Assembly: GCA_030295235.1 (NCBI GenBank)
Contig: AP026170.1
Span: forward strand, 1 to 43,202
DNA from: Fistulifera solaris
Lineage: Eukaryota > Bacillariophyta > Bacillariophyceae > Naviculales > Stauroneidaceae
Length of the DNA: 43,202 nt
Reading direction: 5' to 3'
Shown here in pieces: positions 32,642-42,605 of the stretch. How positions within the stretch are numbered: the stretch's first letter is position 1; each line of letters starts with the position of its first letter. Below the pieces are notes generated by a model. The model was not told the origin of the DNA, made no database searches, and saw only the letters and a program-made list of their open reading frames with translations. The position numbers were made by a program, and so were the translations under genes.

Positions 32642-32812
32642 TGATTATGCCTGTAGCCACTGTGACACCCATAAGTGACGTGCCTGACGCAATCCCAGAA
32701 ATCCTCAAATCCAGGACTTCACTTCCTTCGCTTCCTTCGCAATCAGGCAACATTATGCCCATTAATTAGTAGAACACTTTTGTTGCTGACTTTGACTTTA
32801 TAGATATCAACA
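32642..32812 (+). repeat. Copia 3' LTR
   Basis: Matches 30829-30999. It is preceded by the purine-rich GAGGTGAGGGTG (about 32627-32638), a plausible polypurine tract. Confidence 0.88.
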
Positions 32813-34580
32813 AAATTCTACCTCGTCGAAAGGTCTTTTTGCTTCACTAATACAATTGCTAAGCGAAAGAATTCTTATTGGAGTAAACTTCAGGTGCTTA
32901 AGTTGATCCTTATTCCTGTTCTTCACAATGACTGCGCCCAAGTCCATTTGGTCGACGCGCTGAATCAAGACAATTTCTATTGTATCGGCAGTTCTTCATT
33001 GACTCTAGTATTTGGTTAGGAACAGGTTGAGTCAGATCTGTGCATCAAACTTCCTTGATGTAGTGAAAGGCGAGCGTTTCACCTGAATTGCTTCTCTTCA
33101 TGGAAGACTCCGTGTCATCTACATTGAAGTACATTGGCGTCACCAGGCGGTGACTTCATTCTGAAAACTTCAATTGAAATCGCAAACACATCGCCGGTTC
33201 AGGGTGGGGTGACAGTTACACACAAGGACTTCTTTCTATCAGCTGCGGGGTTCAATCACTGCCTGTCGGATAAAACCAATTTATGGTACCGGTACCAGGG
33301 CGCTTGAGTGACGAATAACTTCCACGATGCGCCAGCCAGCTCAAAATAAGTCACCCTTCCCCCCAGCGGTGGAAGGTAATTCGACCGGCGCTCATATTAC
33401 AAGGCATAACTCCGGCAATGACAGAGCCAAGGCGTTGTCAGCGCAGTAGTTTTCATAAGTCACCTTTTGTTAAAGGCTGGGTGGCATAATTGTGCAAAGA
33501 CCTTGAAGGCAAATAAAGCCTTCTTTGCTGGCGTTTTGTTCACAGACCAAGTTTTGCCACAAAACGTTGATCAATTTGCTTCTCCCACCGCGGGAAATGG
33601 TCGTGGAGTATTAGATCTTCTTGCGAAAGCACACAATGCTGAAACAAGCATTTGTATTCTCCACTAAACATTGATTAAGGCTCAAAAGTGCTTTGCCAAT
33701 GTCGATTGGCCACAGTCATCAGTGATAGTTGCTCTGTAAAGTTTCTGTTTTGTTTGGACTGCGTCCGGCGTGACCTGGGCACAATGTATCAAACAAATCA
33801 TTTCCAGAGCTCCACCATCAGAAAATTGAACTTATCTTTTGCCCACCTTCCCACAGTAGTTACTTCTAATCACCAAAACATGTCGGTTGAACACATTACA
33901 TTGTCAGACCGTTCGCTTCCACTAAATTGTTTGGATCGCCAAATCCAACTGAGCCCTATGATAGACTTTAAGTCAGCTCTATAATCACTAAAGTACCGGA
34001 AGGTAATAGTATCCTTGTAGTTGAAACCGTGCAAAAATATTCTAGGAAATTGTGTGGCGGGTGAATACGGGTGTCGGCATCGGATGAAGCGATGAGAGAA
34101 CAGATATCTTCTAGCAATTCTAAGCATCGAACTGTAGCGACATTTATCACTGACAACGAAAGCCTCCTTCACTTGCAACAGATCTATATGCCTTACTCTG
34201 TACATCCTATCAACAACAAAAGCGGTTACTTGCTTTGCAGAGATTCCAAACAATGAGTTCTCTTAACAAGTTGAACAATAGGCGCCCATAGGTTTGGAAA
34301 GCTCTTTCATTATCACCTATTGGCGGGTGGTGCTGCTTTCATCATTTTGAAGAATCATCATCATCGATCATTGTCAAACTAAAGTGTTCATTTGCCTTGG
34401 CTCGGCGTAGCGTTGCCAGCTACGCGACTAAAACCTCTAAGAATCGCCGTATCACTCGAGACTAACTCAGTCGGTTTAACTTCGAATAATAAGGTGTAGT
34501 CGATGGTCCCTGCGTCAAAATATGTACGGAGTACAACTTATTGTGGCGATGCTTTGGCAATAACATTCTAGCTGAAACGA

Positions 34581-34604
34581 GTCGTCGTCGTCGTCGTCGT
34601 CGTC
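34581..34604 (+). repeat. (GTC)8 microsatellite
   Basis: Eight perfect GTC units. No coding frame is supported over it. Confidence 0.95.
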
Positions 34605-34725
34605 TGTAGAAGGTTATAGTGACTATTGACTATGAAAAGTCGTACGGCCGACGGACAAAACTTACCAGTCATTTTGATGCCATGCCACGGCATACGCCAT
34701 GGCCTACCAGGTATGGCCTCTCGGT

Positions 34726-34770
34726 TCTCGGTACCCTGGTACCGGTACCGGTACCGGTACCAGGTATCGG
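34726..34770. repeat. GGTACC tandem palindrome array
   Basis: GGTACC hexamers are stacked in a row and end in CCAGGTATC. The array is a long near-perfect palindrome. A shorter version (GGTACCGGTACCGGTGGTACC) lies at 34909-34929. Confidence 0.85.
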
Positions 34771-35057
34771 CCGTTCTGCTTCCTTTTACGCACCACTGTA
34801 ACATGGTACTCTACATTTCAATTTCATACAGCATTCACATCATTCTATTTTAGTCAGTTGAAAGCTTCAACGGAAGTTGGTCGTAAAATCACACTCAGGA
34901 AATAAAGCGGTACCGGTACCGGTGGTACCTACGACTTGCGTCGTAGTCTCCCTCGTGTCGATTGTCGATCGTGCTCCTGTGAATGCCTCTTTTGATTGCA
35001 AAACATAATAATAACAGCTACAGTCACACGTAAAGCAATTAAAAACCGGCGGAGGCA

Positions 35058-36582
35058 ATGAGAATTCTTTCGTGTGTTTTGAGTCGAGCGTCTTTCTCGC
35101 GACAGCTCCTACATCTTCAGATGCATTTTGGTCATTTCGACAAAGAGAACGAACCCAACGAGCATTCTAACACAGCAGGAGCCGTGCCCGAAAAGCAGCC
35201 GAAAGTTATACCTGATTACAGTATTTCCAGTCCTGCGCCTCCCTCACGCGATTCACCGAACACGATTTCCTACGGCGTCGACGTGAGCTTACCAATTCAT
35301 CATAATACAATTAGCAACAATTACGCTTGGTTGCCTCACAATGTCGATCCGTCGCTCGAAACACCTTCCAAATACCGCGACATGCCCATTCAACCTCTTC
35401 CGCATCGTCAAAATTCTATGATAACTTCTTGGAGAGTTGCGTGCAAGCTTTGGTAGGAAAGGACAACGCTGCCGTGATACAGAAAGAGATAGAATCGAAA
35501 TGAGTTTGCGACAACCACAATCGATGCAGAATTACACCGCAATAGGCTACAAGAAAATCAAAGCACCCCAGAACTATTCAAGTTGATTGAAGAATTTTGG
35601 AACAACAATCATCACAAGGCGAAACCGGAGCAGTGGGGACGGGTAATACGTACACGAACAATTGGCAATCGTCGAGTTCGATGGTTAGTGTAGAAGACGC
35701 CAAGTTACGAGGTGGTGGCTTCACATTGAAGCAGAAGATCTGGAATGCAGCCAAGAATATTCTGCAAGTGGACAGGAGAAGAATTGACGCAGTGTAGTTT
35801 ATACGGTATTCGCATCTATCACGCGGACGCTGTGTTGGCAACCCATGTCGATCGATTGCCTTTGGTGAGCTCTGCGATCATAATGTCGCCCAAGATTTAG
35901 ACGAGCCTTGGCCTTTAGAAGTTATTGGTCACAATGGAGTTGCAGAAAATGTTACCATGGAGCCCGGTGATATGGTTTTGTATGAGAGTCATTCTGTGCT
36001 GCACGGACGCCCGTTTCCTTTGAAAGGGCGCTACATGGCCAACATTTTCATTCATTTCGAACCCATTGGGCACTCTTTGCGTCACTACGACAACCATAAC
36101 ATTGGTGATGTTGATGTGAAATATAGGAGTCCTTGATGAAGGGCCATGGCGGTCACGAGAATGAGTCAATAATGGATTACCGCCCTACATTATTGCGGAA
36201 GTCCTGAAGAGCCACATTGGCGACAATCTCATCCCAACGGTCAACAGCCTCAGACCAGCAAAACTTTTACAACTGGGTCGACACCCGCGCATGAATTCGC
36301 ACAGAAGGAAACGTTGACTTGTTGGCGGCCGAGCTTTCGAAACAAAGGATTTGGTCCACGCCAAGGATGCCAATGATTGGACTCCACTTCACGAAGGTGC
36401 ACGTGCTGGCCATTTACCGGTAGTGAAATTACTAATTGAACACGGTGCAGATGTCAATGCCAAGACGGGTGGGGGTAGCGGTGGAACACCACTGTGGTGG
36501 GCCGACAAACGCTAGAAGAAGATCATGAAGTGATTTCTTTTTGGAAGAAATTGGTGCATTAGATGCGGGCCCAGAATTGTAA
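35058..36582 (+). pseudogene. 2OG-Fe(II) prolyl-4-hydroxylase-like protein with ankyrin repeat
   Basis: ATG 35058 gives a leader, then DNxxAWLPHNVDPSLETP-type sequence, RQPQSMQNYTAIGYKKIKAP, IEEFWNNNHHKAKPEQWG, GNTYTNNWQSSSSMVSVEDA and WTGEELTQCSLYGIRIYHAD. The oxygenase core has the Fe-binding H-x-D in LATHVDRLPLVSSAI (His 35844-35846, Asp 35850-35852). It continues with DEPWPLEVIGHNG, MEPGDMVLYESHSVLHGRPF (distal His 36002-36004) and, after the 2-oxoglutarate side, KGRYMANIFIHFEP. An ankyrin repeat follows (NDWTPLHEGARAGHLPVVKL, IEHGADVNAKTG), then a tail GALDAGPEL. At least five frame changes are needed, one of them a missing T in TTTTT at 36538-36542. Proline hydroxylation of a protein target, probably in the secretory pathway or cytosol, is inferred. 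Confidence 0.8.
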
Positions 36583-37171
36583 GAAGTGTGCAACGGGCAT
36601 CTAACTTCTCCATAGAGGTAATGAGATTTTGTAAAATACGCGATCTCTAAAATGCCTGCTTACTTGTCACGACAATAGTACCCAAAGGCTAGCACATAGG
36701 ATACTTCTCGATGCTTTATCACTTCGCAAGGGAGCACTTGCATCACGTCGCAATTAGCTGTTGAAGGCACTACTTAGGAAACTGTATCGATTGCCCCTTC
36801 GACATCGTTATGTCTTGATTAAATACAGAGTATTCAATACGGCGACAATCGAGGTCGTTATTGGTTAAGAGTTCCATTCCTCGTAATTTTCGATGCAGCC
36901 ATAAAGGGTCAACTAGTACACTTGCGTCAACGGATCTAGCTCAAAACTGTGATATTGTCAAGAATCAGCTTTGGTGGCCATGCATATGCGTAATGCGTAT
37001 GTAAGCCTAAGCAGAATTCTCTCCGACTCATCGTATTCTCAGTCCCGGGCAATAAGTGTCGGCTTTTCAATAGATTTTCAATGACCGTTTATAATGACCC
37101 GATGAGATCGACAACAACAAAATTCGCACCAACTTACAGCAAGCAACCGAATAGGAAGCAATTCACTTGAA
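36583..37171. other. Intergenic between two ankyrin genes
   Basis: No gene is recognised in about 590 bases. This would be the promoter region of the second ankyrin gene. Confidence 0.45.
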
Positions 37172-37707
37172 GTGCACACGCTGTATCGACCTTTCCATTA
37201 CATATTTTTCTGGTTAATTTTTTATAATGACAGGACGCAAAAGATCAATCGATCCTGGCTGCTGTTTGTCGCAGTACTCGCGATTACTTTCATGAGCACC
37301 GACGCCTTTTGGTGGTCATCGAACAACAAAGACGCAAGTAAGGAAGAAGCAGTCGCAGCCAAACAGGAAGAGAAGAACATATACCGCAGCTTGTCCTGAC
37401 GACAGAAAGTGCTCGACATGCGGCTGCTCAAGGTCTGGTCGAAGAGCTCAAACATCACCTTAAAGAAGAAGATGTACACGCAACCGACGAGAATGGCTGG
37501 GCTGCCTTGCATGAGGCAGCAAGGGCTGGGCATCTTGATGCGGTGAAGACACTCTTGGATCATGGGGCCGATGTACATGCCAGAACTGGGAAACAACAAG
37601 ATGGAGGATCCGTTTTGCATTGGGCCAAGCGCTTTCTGGGAGAGGAGCATGCTGTTGTCACGTACTTGGAACAGCTTGGTGCAATTGATATCGGTCCGGA
37701 GCTGTAA
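37172..37707 (+). CDS. Membrane-anchored or secreted ankyrin-repeat protein
   Basis: The first ATG is 37172. A strong hydrophobic segment, SWLLFVAVLAITFMSTDAF (about 37250-37306), is a signal peptide or anchor, followed by a Lys/Glu-rich stretch. One frame change near 37380 leads to LVLTTESARHAAAQGLVEEL, then a classic ankyrin repeat, DENGWAALHEAARAGHLDAV-KTLLDHGADVHART, and a second partial one, SVLHWAKRFLGEEHAVVTYL. The end EQLGAIDIGPEL matches the tail of the upstream prolyl-hydroxylase/ankyrin protein (EEIGALDAGPEL), so the two genes share a C-terminal module. Ankyrin repeats mediate protein binding, and the partner is unknown. Confidence 0.75.
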
Positions 37708-38196
37708 TTTACATCTTAGATTGATGAAGTGTTCATTGCAGTTCTCTCTACATTTTCTAATTAGTTGTGTATCGAATTCATAATCCTCGCAGATTCTTCG
37801 ATTCCCGACATCGATGAATCAACCGCCTGTTTAGCAATTTGATAAGCGCGTCAGTATGAGGCTAGATAGACGAAATTTGTTTCGAAATGGCATGCGAGAA
37901 AGTCATCATATACATTGCCACTCCTCGGGTGGCCTCGCCGGTAGATACGCGGAGGGGCGACTTATTGTTTTGTTTCTATACCTAGAGATGAGTCTAGAAC
38001 ATGCAACATATCTTTTCTACAATGCTTTGCACTTCATTCATCTCCCACAGAACTTAACGCATCCAAACACCTTCGAAAGTCGATGGCTTCTCCTCTAATA
38101 ATGAACATTTATTTTCCCAACAGAAAGAATTACTGCTACGTCGAATAACGTAAATTTTACTTCCATTGCTGATAGAGAAATAATAATATCACCTTG
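37708..38196. other. Convergent intergenic gap
   Basis: No gene is recognised. The plus frame 37856-38098 has no identifiable domain. Confidence 0.45.
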
Positions 38197-38834
38197 TTAA
38201 CTCTTAGAAAGGAAATAAGCTGAAAAAGCGGCTCGAATCTGAATGCCCGTGATCGCTTCTACCACAGGAATTGCCAAAAGAACAAACAAGAGCGGCAACG
38301 TGACTTTTGAATAAGGACGAGTGTATGCAACCAAGTAAGAAAGGTCATGGTTTGATCAGTGACGGTAGCTGCATCGGAAGGTTTGACGGCCAGTAACCCA
38401 GGATTACGGGCTACCATCGCCATGGCTTTGTCTTTGCCAAAGATTTCGCTGTAAGCTTCGAGCGATGGTTTGAACCATGTGCGCTCAAAGAAAGACAGAC
38501 GGGTAAGTCGATCACCATTTGCTTTGCAACATCGTCCCCATACAATTTAGCAAGCTCTTGAAATGCACTGCGAGCCTGTTTTCGGAAATATCCGTCAACC
38601 GACGACGCTCATTGCGAGACTCCATTTGCGCTTTCATTTTGTCAGACATGCCAAGCGTCGTAAAGGACTAGGCTTTGGCGGCTCGCGTTGAAACGGAAAC
38701 TTTTCATTGTAGAAGGCAATGGCCGTCGATTGGTTTGCGAGAAACAGCGTACCGAACGATGCGATAGCTATTGGCGAACGATTTTGTCGGAGCAAACGCT
38801 TGCGAGCAAGCGCAAAGGCTCGCGAGAAGGACAA
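38197..38834 (-). CDS. Conserved membrane protein of unknown function, frame-disrupted
   Basis: ATG 38834 starts MSFSRAFALARKRLLRQNRS, a basic leader that could be an organelle presequence, followed by IAIASFGTLFLANQSTAIAF. After a frame change come TTLGMSDKMKAQMESRNERR, GYFRKQARSAFQELAKLYGD, FERTWFKPSLEAYSEIFGKD and KAMAMVARNPGLLAVKPSDA. The C-terminus, YLVAYTRPYSKVTLPLLFVL-LAIPVVEAITGI, carries a membrane segment and ends FLSKS at TAA 38197-38199. At least three breaks each fit one missing base, two of them T. The reading continues smoothly across all of them, so a real gene of about 210 residues is likely. The RNPGLLAVKP signature seems familiar from stramenopile proteins of unknown function, but I cannot name it. 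Confidence 0.65.
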
Positions 38835-38870
38835 AAGAGAAACGTCGAAAGGTGCCGAACAGAAGTCATT

Positions 38871-39219
38871 ATGGAGCTCAAAGAAGCGAACGATGTGAGA
38901 TCCGAAGGATTAATTATTGAAATTGATGAATGTGAAGTTATAAGTTCGAGAAAAACAAGAAGCAAAAGGATCGGCATGTTCGAAATGCAAAAGGCGAAAA
39001 GTCCGCATCGGTTGCGTCAGAGAAACAAGACGTCATTCATGACAGGATCGAGTCACGAGTTCTAAAGCGGAGCGGTTTGACATGTCTAAATTCTCAACAA
39101 AATGATGGAGCGTTTCCAAGTAACGAGTGACAAGCAGGAGATTTTGAGTTTTCTTCTTGAAATGGAGGATTGTTCGACTTCGGCTTTAGGACAAAAGATG
39201 CAAGAAAAGAGTAGAGCAT
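38871..39219 (+). CDS. Hypothetical basic protein, doubtful
   Basis: From ATG 38871 a Lys/Arg/Glu-rich reading runs to 39065 (EGLIIEIDECEVISSRKTRS, then RLRQRNKTSF). After stops it resumes in the same frame from about 39106, with ERFQVTSDKQEILSFLLEME, to a TGA at 39219. The composition is protein-like, but no family is recognised and the middle is broken. It is divergent from the membrane-protein gene at 38197-38834. Confidence 0.3.
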
Positions 39220-39276
39220 GACCGTCAAAAGACATTTCCAAGAGGAAGAGTTGATGAAGCAAAGGTAGACAAAATC

Positions 39277-39801
39277 TTAGTTGAAATACATAATGTGGTG
39301 GTAATAAAATGTCGATAGCTGTAGGAAAATAATGGAATCACCGCCAGTGAAGAAAAGTGCAAATGATCTCAAACTACTTCCCTGAGCTAGAGGCGGTGGG
39401 TTGGGGCAGACAGACGAGATGATAAATGTTTCAAAGACGGTCTCACAAGCAGAAAACTCTGCCATTGACATGTCAATATCTCCTTCTGTCTCCTTTAACG
39501 TCGGTGACTTGTTCAGATCTTTGCTGTACTGGAAACCACAGTGTTTCGGCGTTACATCAAAGAAATACACTTGAAGATTCTCTTCCGACTCATTCGTGTG
39601 GGCTACGATGCGTCTGTGGTATTCATGCTCCTGAGTGATCGTGCAGCTTCCAAGCTTGTGATTACTAGTTTGAAAGTGATCAATCATCATGTGCAATGAG
39701 AAGCAAGGACACGAAACGGCTCCGCGGAGATTCGACGCGGCCAAACACTGGTAAAGAGTGCTGGTAATTACAAGCAGAAGATGAAAGGTAAAGATCCTCA
39801 T
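39277..39801 (-). CDS. Small secreted protein, intact
   Basis: A continuous 174-codon frame. MRIFTFHLLLVITSTLYQCLA is a textbook signal peptide with cleavage likely after CLA-A. The mature part has about seven cysteines (for example CPCF, LGSCTI, HCGF, SACETV, SSVCPNPP), suggesting disulphides. It also has one N-x-S glycosylation sequon (NESE). The end is more hydrophobic (FALFFTGGDSIIFLQLS) and could be a second membrane segment. No family is recognised. The frame is free of breaks, unlike most neighbours. Confidence 0.7.
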   Translation of the reverse strand: MRIFTFHLLLVITSTLYQCLAASNLRGAVSCPCFSLHMMIDHFQTSNHKLGSCTITQEHEYHRRIVAHTNESEENLQVYFFDVTPKHCGFQYSKDLNKSPTLKETEGDIDMSMAEFSACETVFETFIISSVCPNPPPLAQGSSLRSFALFFTGGDSIIFLQLSTFYYHHIMYFN

Positions 39802-40193
39802 TCTTTCTCGGTTATCAAAGGTGCAGATGCAAAAGGAAACAAAGTACTAGGTATGATGAGGAATTACAAGTAATAATGCATGTAAATGATAATGGCATGA
39901 AAAGTGAAATGCGGTGCGTGTTGCGAGTTCCGGTGGAGGAATTCAACGATCAAAGAAAAACCTTGAATCTTGTTTCTTTCCTTTTATGAACAATACAGAG
40001 CACATATGAATACCGAATAGACAAAATACCAATAATTGTAAGCAGCTCGTCGGGAGTCGGGACTCATGCTCACAGGGGCAATACTTGTACCTGGTAATAT
40101 GCCTATAAAGGCATCACAAATCACAGTCACGAGGAGACAAGAGGCATTGTACAGATAATCAGTGATTCGCAACTAAAAATGCTCAACTATAGC
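39802..40193. other. Intergenic, nothing recognised
   Basis: About 390 bases with one TACCTGGTAATATG motif near 40088. No gene is seen. Confidence 0.45.
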
Positions 40194-42605
40194 TTATCTT
40201 ATCGTGTCAACATTCATGGTGACCAGTAGTGACCACAAACTTTGTATTATTTCCGGGTTTGATGGTATTGGTTTTCAGACCAGATTGGCGCCTGCTTTGA
40301 GAGAGAGTTCATCCAAATCATTTACTGGCACTCCGATGACAATGGCATTTATTTTGTTTCGCCGTAATGCAATCACAACATCCGTACCCAGAAGCACACC
40401 TCCTGCCATGTATTGATCCATCACAATCACATGGAACTCTTCTTTACATATTTTCAGCGCTTCTTCACCCGTAGCTGCTTCGAAGATTACACAATTCGGC
40501 GCAATTGATTTTCAAACCGTCGTTTCAGCATAGTGCGATTAATTTGAATGTCATCAACAATAAGAACACGTATGGGTTCCTGGATAGCCTCATTGGATTT
40601 AAACCTCAAATTGATTGACACGCCACTACCATCTGACTGCACTTCGTTGCAAACTTCGAATGGTACCAATACAACACAATCAGTCCCCTGCCTGACCGTG
40701 GGATCACTGACAAAGTGAATCGAACCGCGCATGAGGTCAACAATCTGTCGCGAAATGGTTAACCCCAGACCCGAACCTGGTGCACCACCACGTGTTATGA
40801 AACGGTGGAAAATACGCTCTTGGTCCTCTTTCGGTATACCCGGTCCAGTGTCACTGCACGTATTGAATCCATTCCTTCCCATTGTGTCCTATGATTTTTG
40901 CAGAAAGGATAATGGACCCTGATGATGTGAACTTGATTGCATTTGAGGTGATGTTTGTTAAGACTTGACCCATTCTGGAAATGTCTCCAAAGACCCATTC
41001 TTTGCCCGATGGAATTTCCGAATCGTCAACGAGCAGGTCAACCCTTCCATGACATGCCGGACTCATCATTTTCTGCGTTTCGCGTAATAGAACCTTAATA
41101 GAAAAATGTTGCGATGCAAACCTAGTTTTCCTTCCTCTAGCTTCCGACTGTCAAGTAGATTGTTCATCACTCGCGACATGAAATTGCTACATAATTTCAT
41201 GCTTTCAATAACTCTTGAGCTTCCGCAGAATATTATCAGGCATGGTATTCAACGCACTATCAATAGCACCAAGAGGATTCCTGAGTTCATGGGCCAGTGC
41301 AGCGATAAACTGCCGTTCGACTTCTGCTTTGGCTTTTCGGCCATAGTCAGTCCTCTCATTGTCGCTTGTGACTTTTTCTGCAAAAGAACTGTATACACAA
41401 GCAGAGCAACAAAGATGGCAACCACAAACGAAACAACCAGAGCCAAAACGTCTCCAAGCTGAGGATTCTGATCAAATTGGATTGTCAATATCCATTCATT
41501 GTTGGTGGTTTGCAATTGATGGCTCAACTCGTGACTTTTGTACCATAATCTTTTGATTGCGCCAAGTGGACAACTGATTCGAAGTATTCTCCAGCGGTTT
41601 CATTAAAAGTGTAGTCTGTCCGTGTGAGTAGAAATTCCATTGAGTTCGCCGTCAAGGTCTCGTAAATAGAACTTCTGTTGATTAACGTGTCCCAATGAAT
41701 AAGAGCAGTCGCAAAACCCCATCTAGGGTACTCCACACCATCGACTTCAATGATGTGACTTCGGCTCATGACAGGCAATCTCGCAATAAAGTACATACCA
41801 CAATTGGGACACTGCAGCAAAGGACGTGGTCAGCAATTCCGACCACTTCTTGCTTCATTGATTGTCTAGCAATGAACTTGTAAACCGCATGATTCAACAA
41901 ATCTAGCCCAAAAGCATCCGTGTTATCGAGAAATGACACGCCATCATCAAAATCTTCTGTATTATTGATTGGATTGACCAAGCAAATAATCCCACCTGGT
42001 GCCAGCTGAATACTATGCAGAACGCCGTCCATTTGCGCACTTTCTTTGATATTGGAAGCCAGTTGATCGAAGCGACGAATAAGTTGCGCATCATCGCATA
42101 TTCCAGTAACATTTCGATAGAGTCGCACGTTTAGATCACTCGTATTGTACGGAAGGAAAGGGCGCTTCTCCACTCTATCCGGTAAAGAAGCAAACATTTC
42201 AAGTTCGACAGCAAATTGTGCCATGGAAAATAAAGGTAAAATAGCATAGTCGAGTTCTTTTGAAAACCATCTTCCAATTTCAATGGCAAGATCTCTTATT
42301 GCGCGGACTTGTCTTTCATTGTGAGAATCCGTCAATACCAAAAATAGCTATGCCGGCTCCAAAGTATTACAAAACGAGGACACTGAAAACGACTGATCCG
42401 ACTCTCGTAGTTGATGAAACATTTTGCCCGTGATTTTGGTGCGCTTGTCGCCTTCGTTTGAGTCAGAAGCAACTGTTGATACAGAATACGGAAGCGTCGG
42501 TTCATATTGTGTCATCGTCCGCGCCTTTTCTACATCGGTTTCTTCTGTTAGCACAGCAGCTTTAACACGACGTTGGCCGACGGGCATTTTGATTCTTCGT
42601 TTCAC
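40194..42605 (-). pseudogene. CHASE-domain hybrid histidine kinase, frame-disrupted
   Basis: ATG 42605 (Lys/Arg-rich cytoplasmic start), then a hydrophobic transition near 42350 and an extracellular CHASE-type sensor (about 42340-41530): SIQLAPGGIICLVNPINNT, DAFGLDLLNHAVYKFIARQS, YFIARLPVMSRSHIIEVDG, YPRWGFATALIHWDTLIN. A transmembrane helix, VLALVVSFVVAIFVALLVYT, lies at about 41450-41390. The HisKA box FIAALAHELRNPLGAID has its phospho-His at 41289-41291. The HATPase region has MGQVLTNITSNAIKFTSSGS, SDTGPGIPKEDQERIFHRF and GSGLGLTISRQIVDLMRGS. The receiver starts RVLIVDDIQINRT and has the phospho-Asp in VIVMDQYM (40416-40418). Its conserved W-K-P site reads TGA-Lys-Pro (40275-40277), which would truncate the receiver. 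The frame then runs to TAA 40194. Several frame changes. A plasma-membrane phosphorelay sensor related in layout to cytokinin receptors; the ligand is unknown. Confidence 0.87.

Larger units (their letters stand above)
30829..32812 (+). mobile_element. Ty1/copia (CoDi-like) element with internal deletion
   Basis: Two 171-bp LTRs (30829-30999 and 32642-32812) begin TGATTATGCCTGTAGCC and end ATATCAACA. They enclose only 1.64 kb. The interior retains gag-type sequence with a zinc-knuckle-like segment, then jumps directly into the last part of pol: AGGY, PPINGDITIYCQIMKHMVSS, and RNase H. Protease, integrase and nearly all of the reverse transcriptase are absent, so it is a non-autonomous derivative. 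The RNase H end with YWIRDQRKGQFHVYWK identifies Ty1/copia. The LTRs differ by several substitutions and small indels. I cannot find a convincing target duplication; AAATT near both edges is only suggestive. Confidence 0.85.
32813..35057. other. 2.2-kb intergenic region
   Basis: No recognisable protein. Frames at 33467-33667, 33688-33984 and 34071-34256 (plus) and 34253-33870 (minus) have no identifiable domains and may be decayed sequence. TGGTACCGGTACCAGGG is at 33285-33301 and TACGGAGTAC at about 34527. The GTC array and the GGTACC array lie at its right end. Confidence 0.45.

Noticed and set aside
30810-32820. AAATT as a target duplication of the copia element
   Set aside because: The left AAATT is not directly adjacent to the LTR start and lies in a T run, so it is not convincing.
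33870-34253. 127-codon minus frame and the opposing plus frames 33688-33984 and 34071-34256
   Set aside because: Neither strand shows a family motif, and overlapping open frames on both strands give no basis for choosing.
34581-34604. GTC array as part of a CRISPR or coding repeat
   Set aside because: A simple perfect trinucleotide microsatellite in a eukaryote, with no spacer structure and no supported frame.
38688-38870. Plus frame antisense to the membrane protein
   Set aside because: It covers the N-terminal coding region of the minus-strand gene at 38197-38834, which has the better continuous reading.
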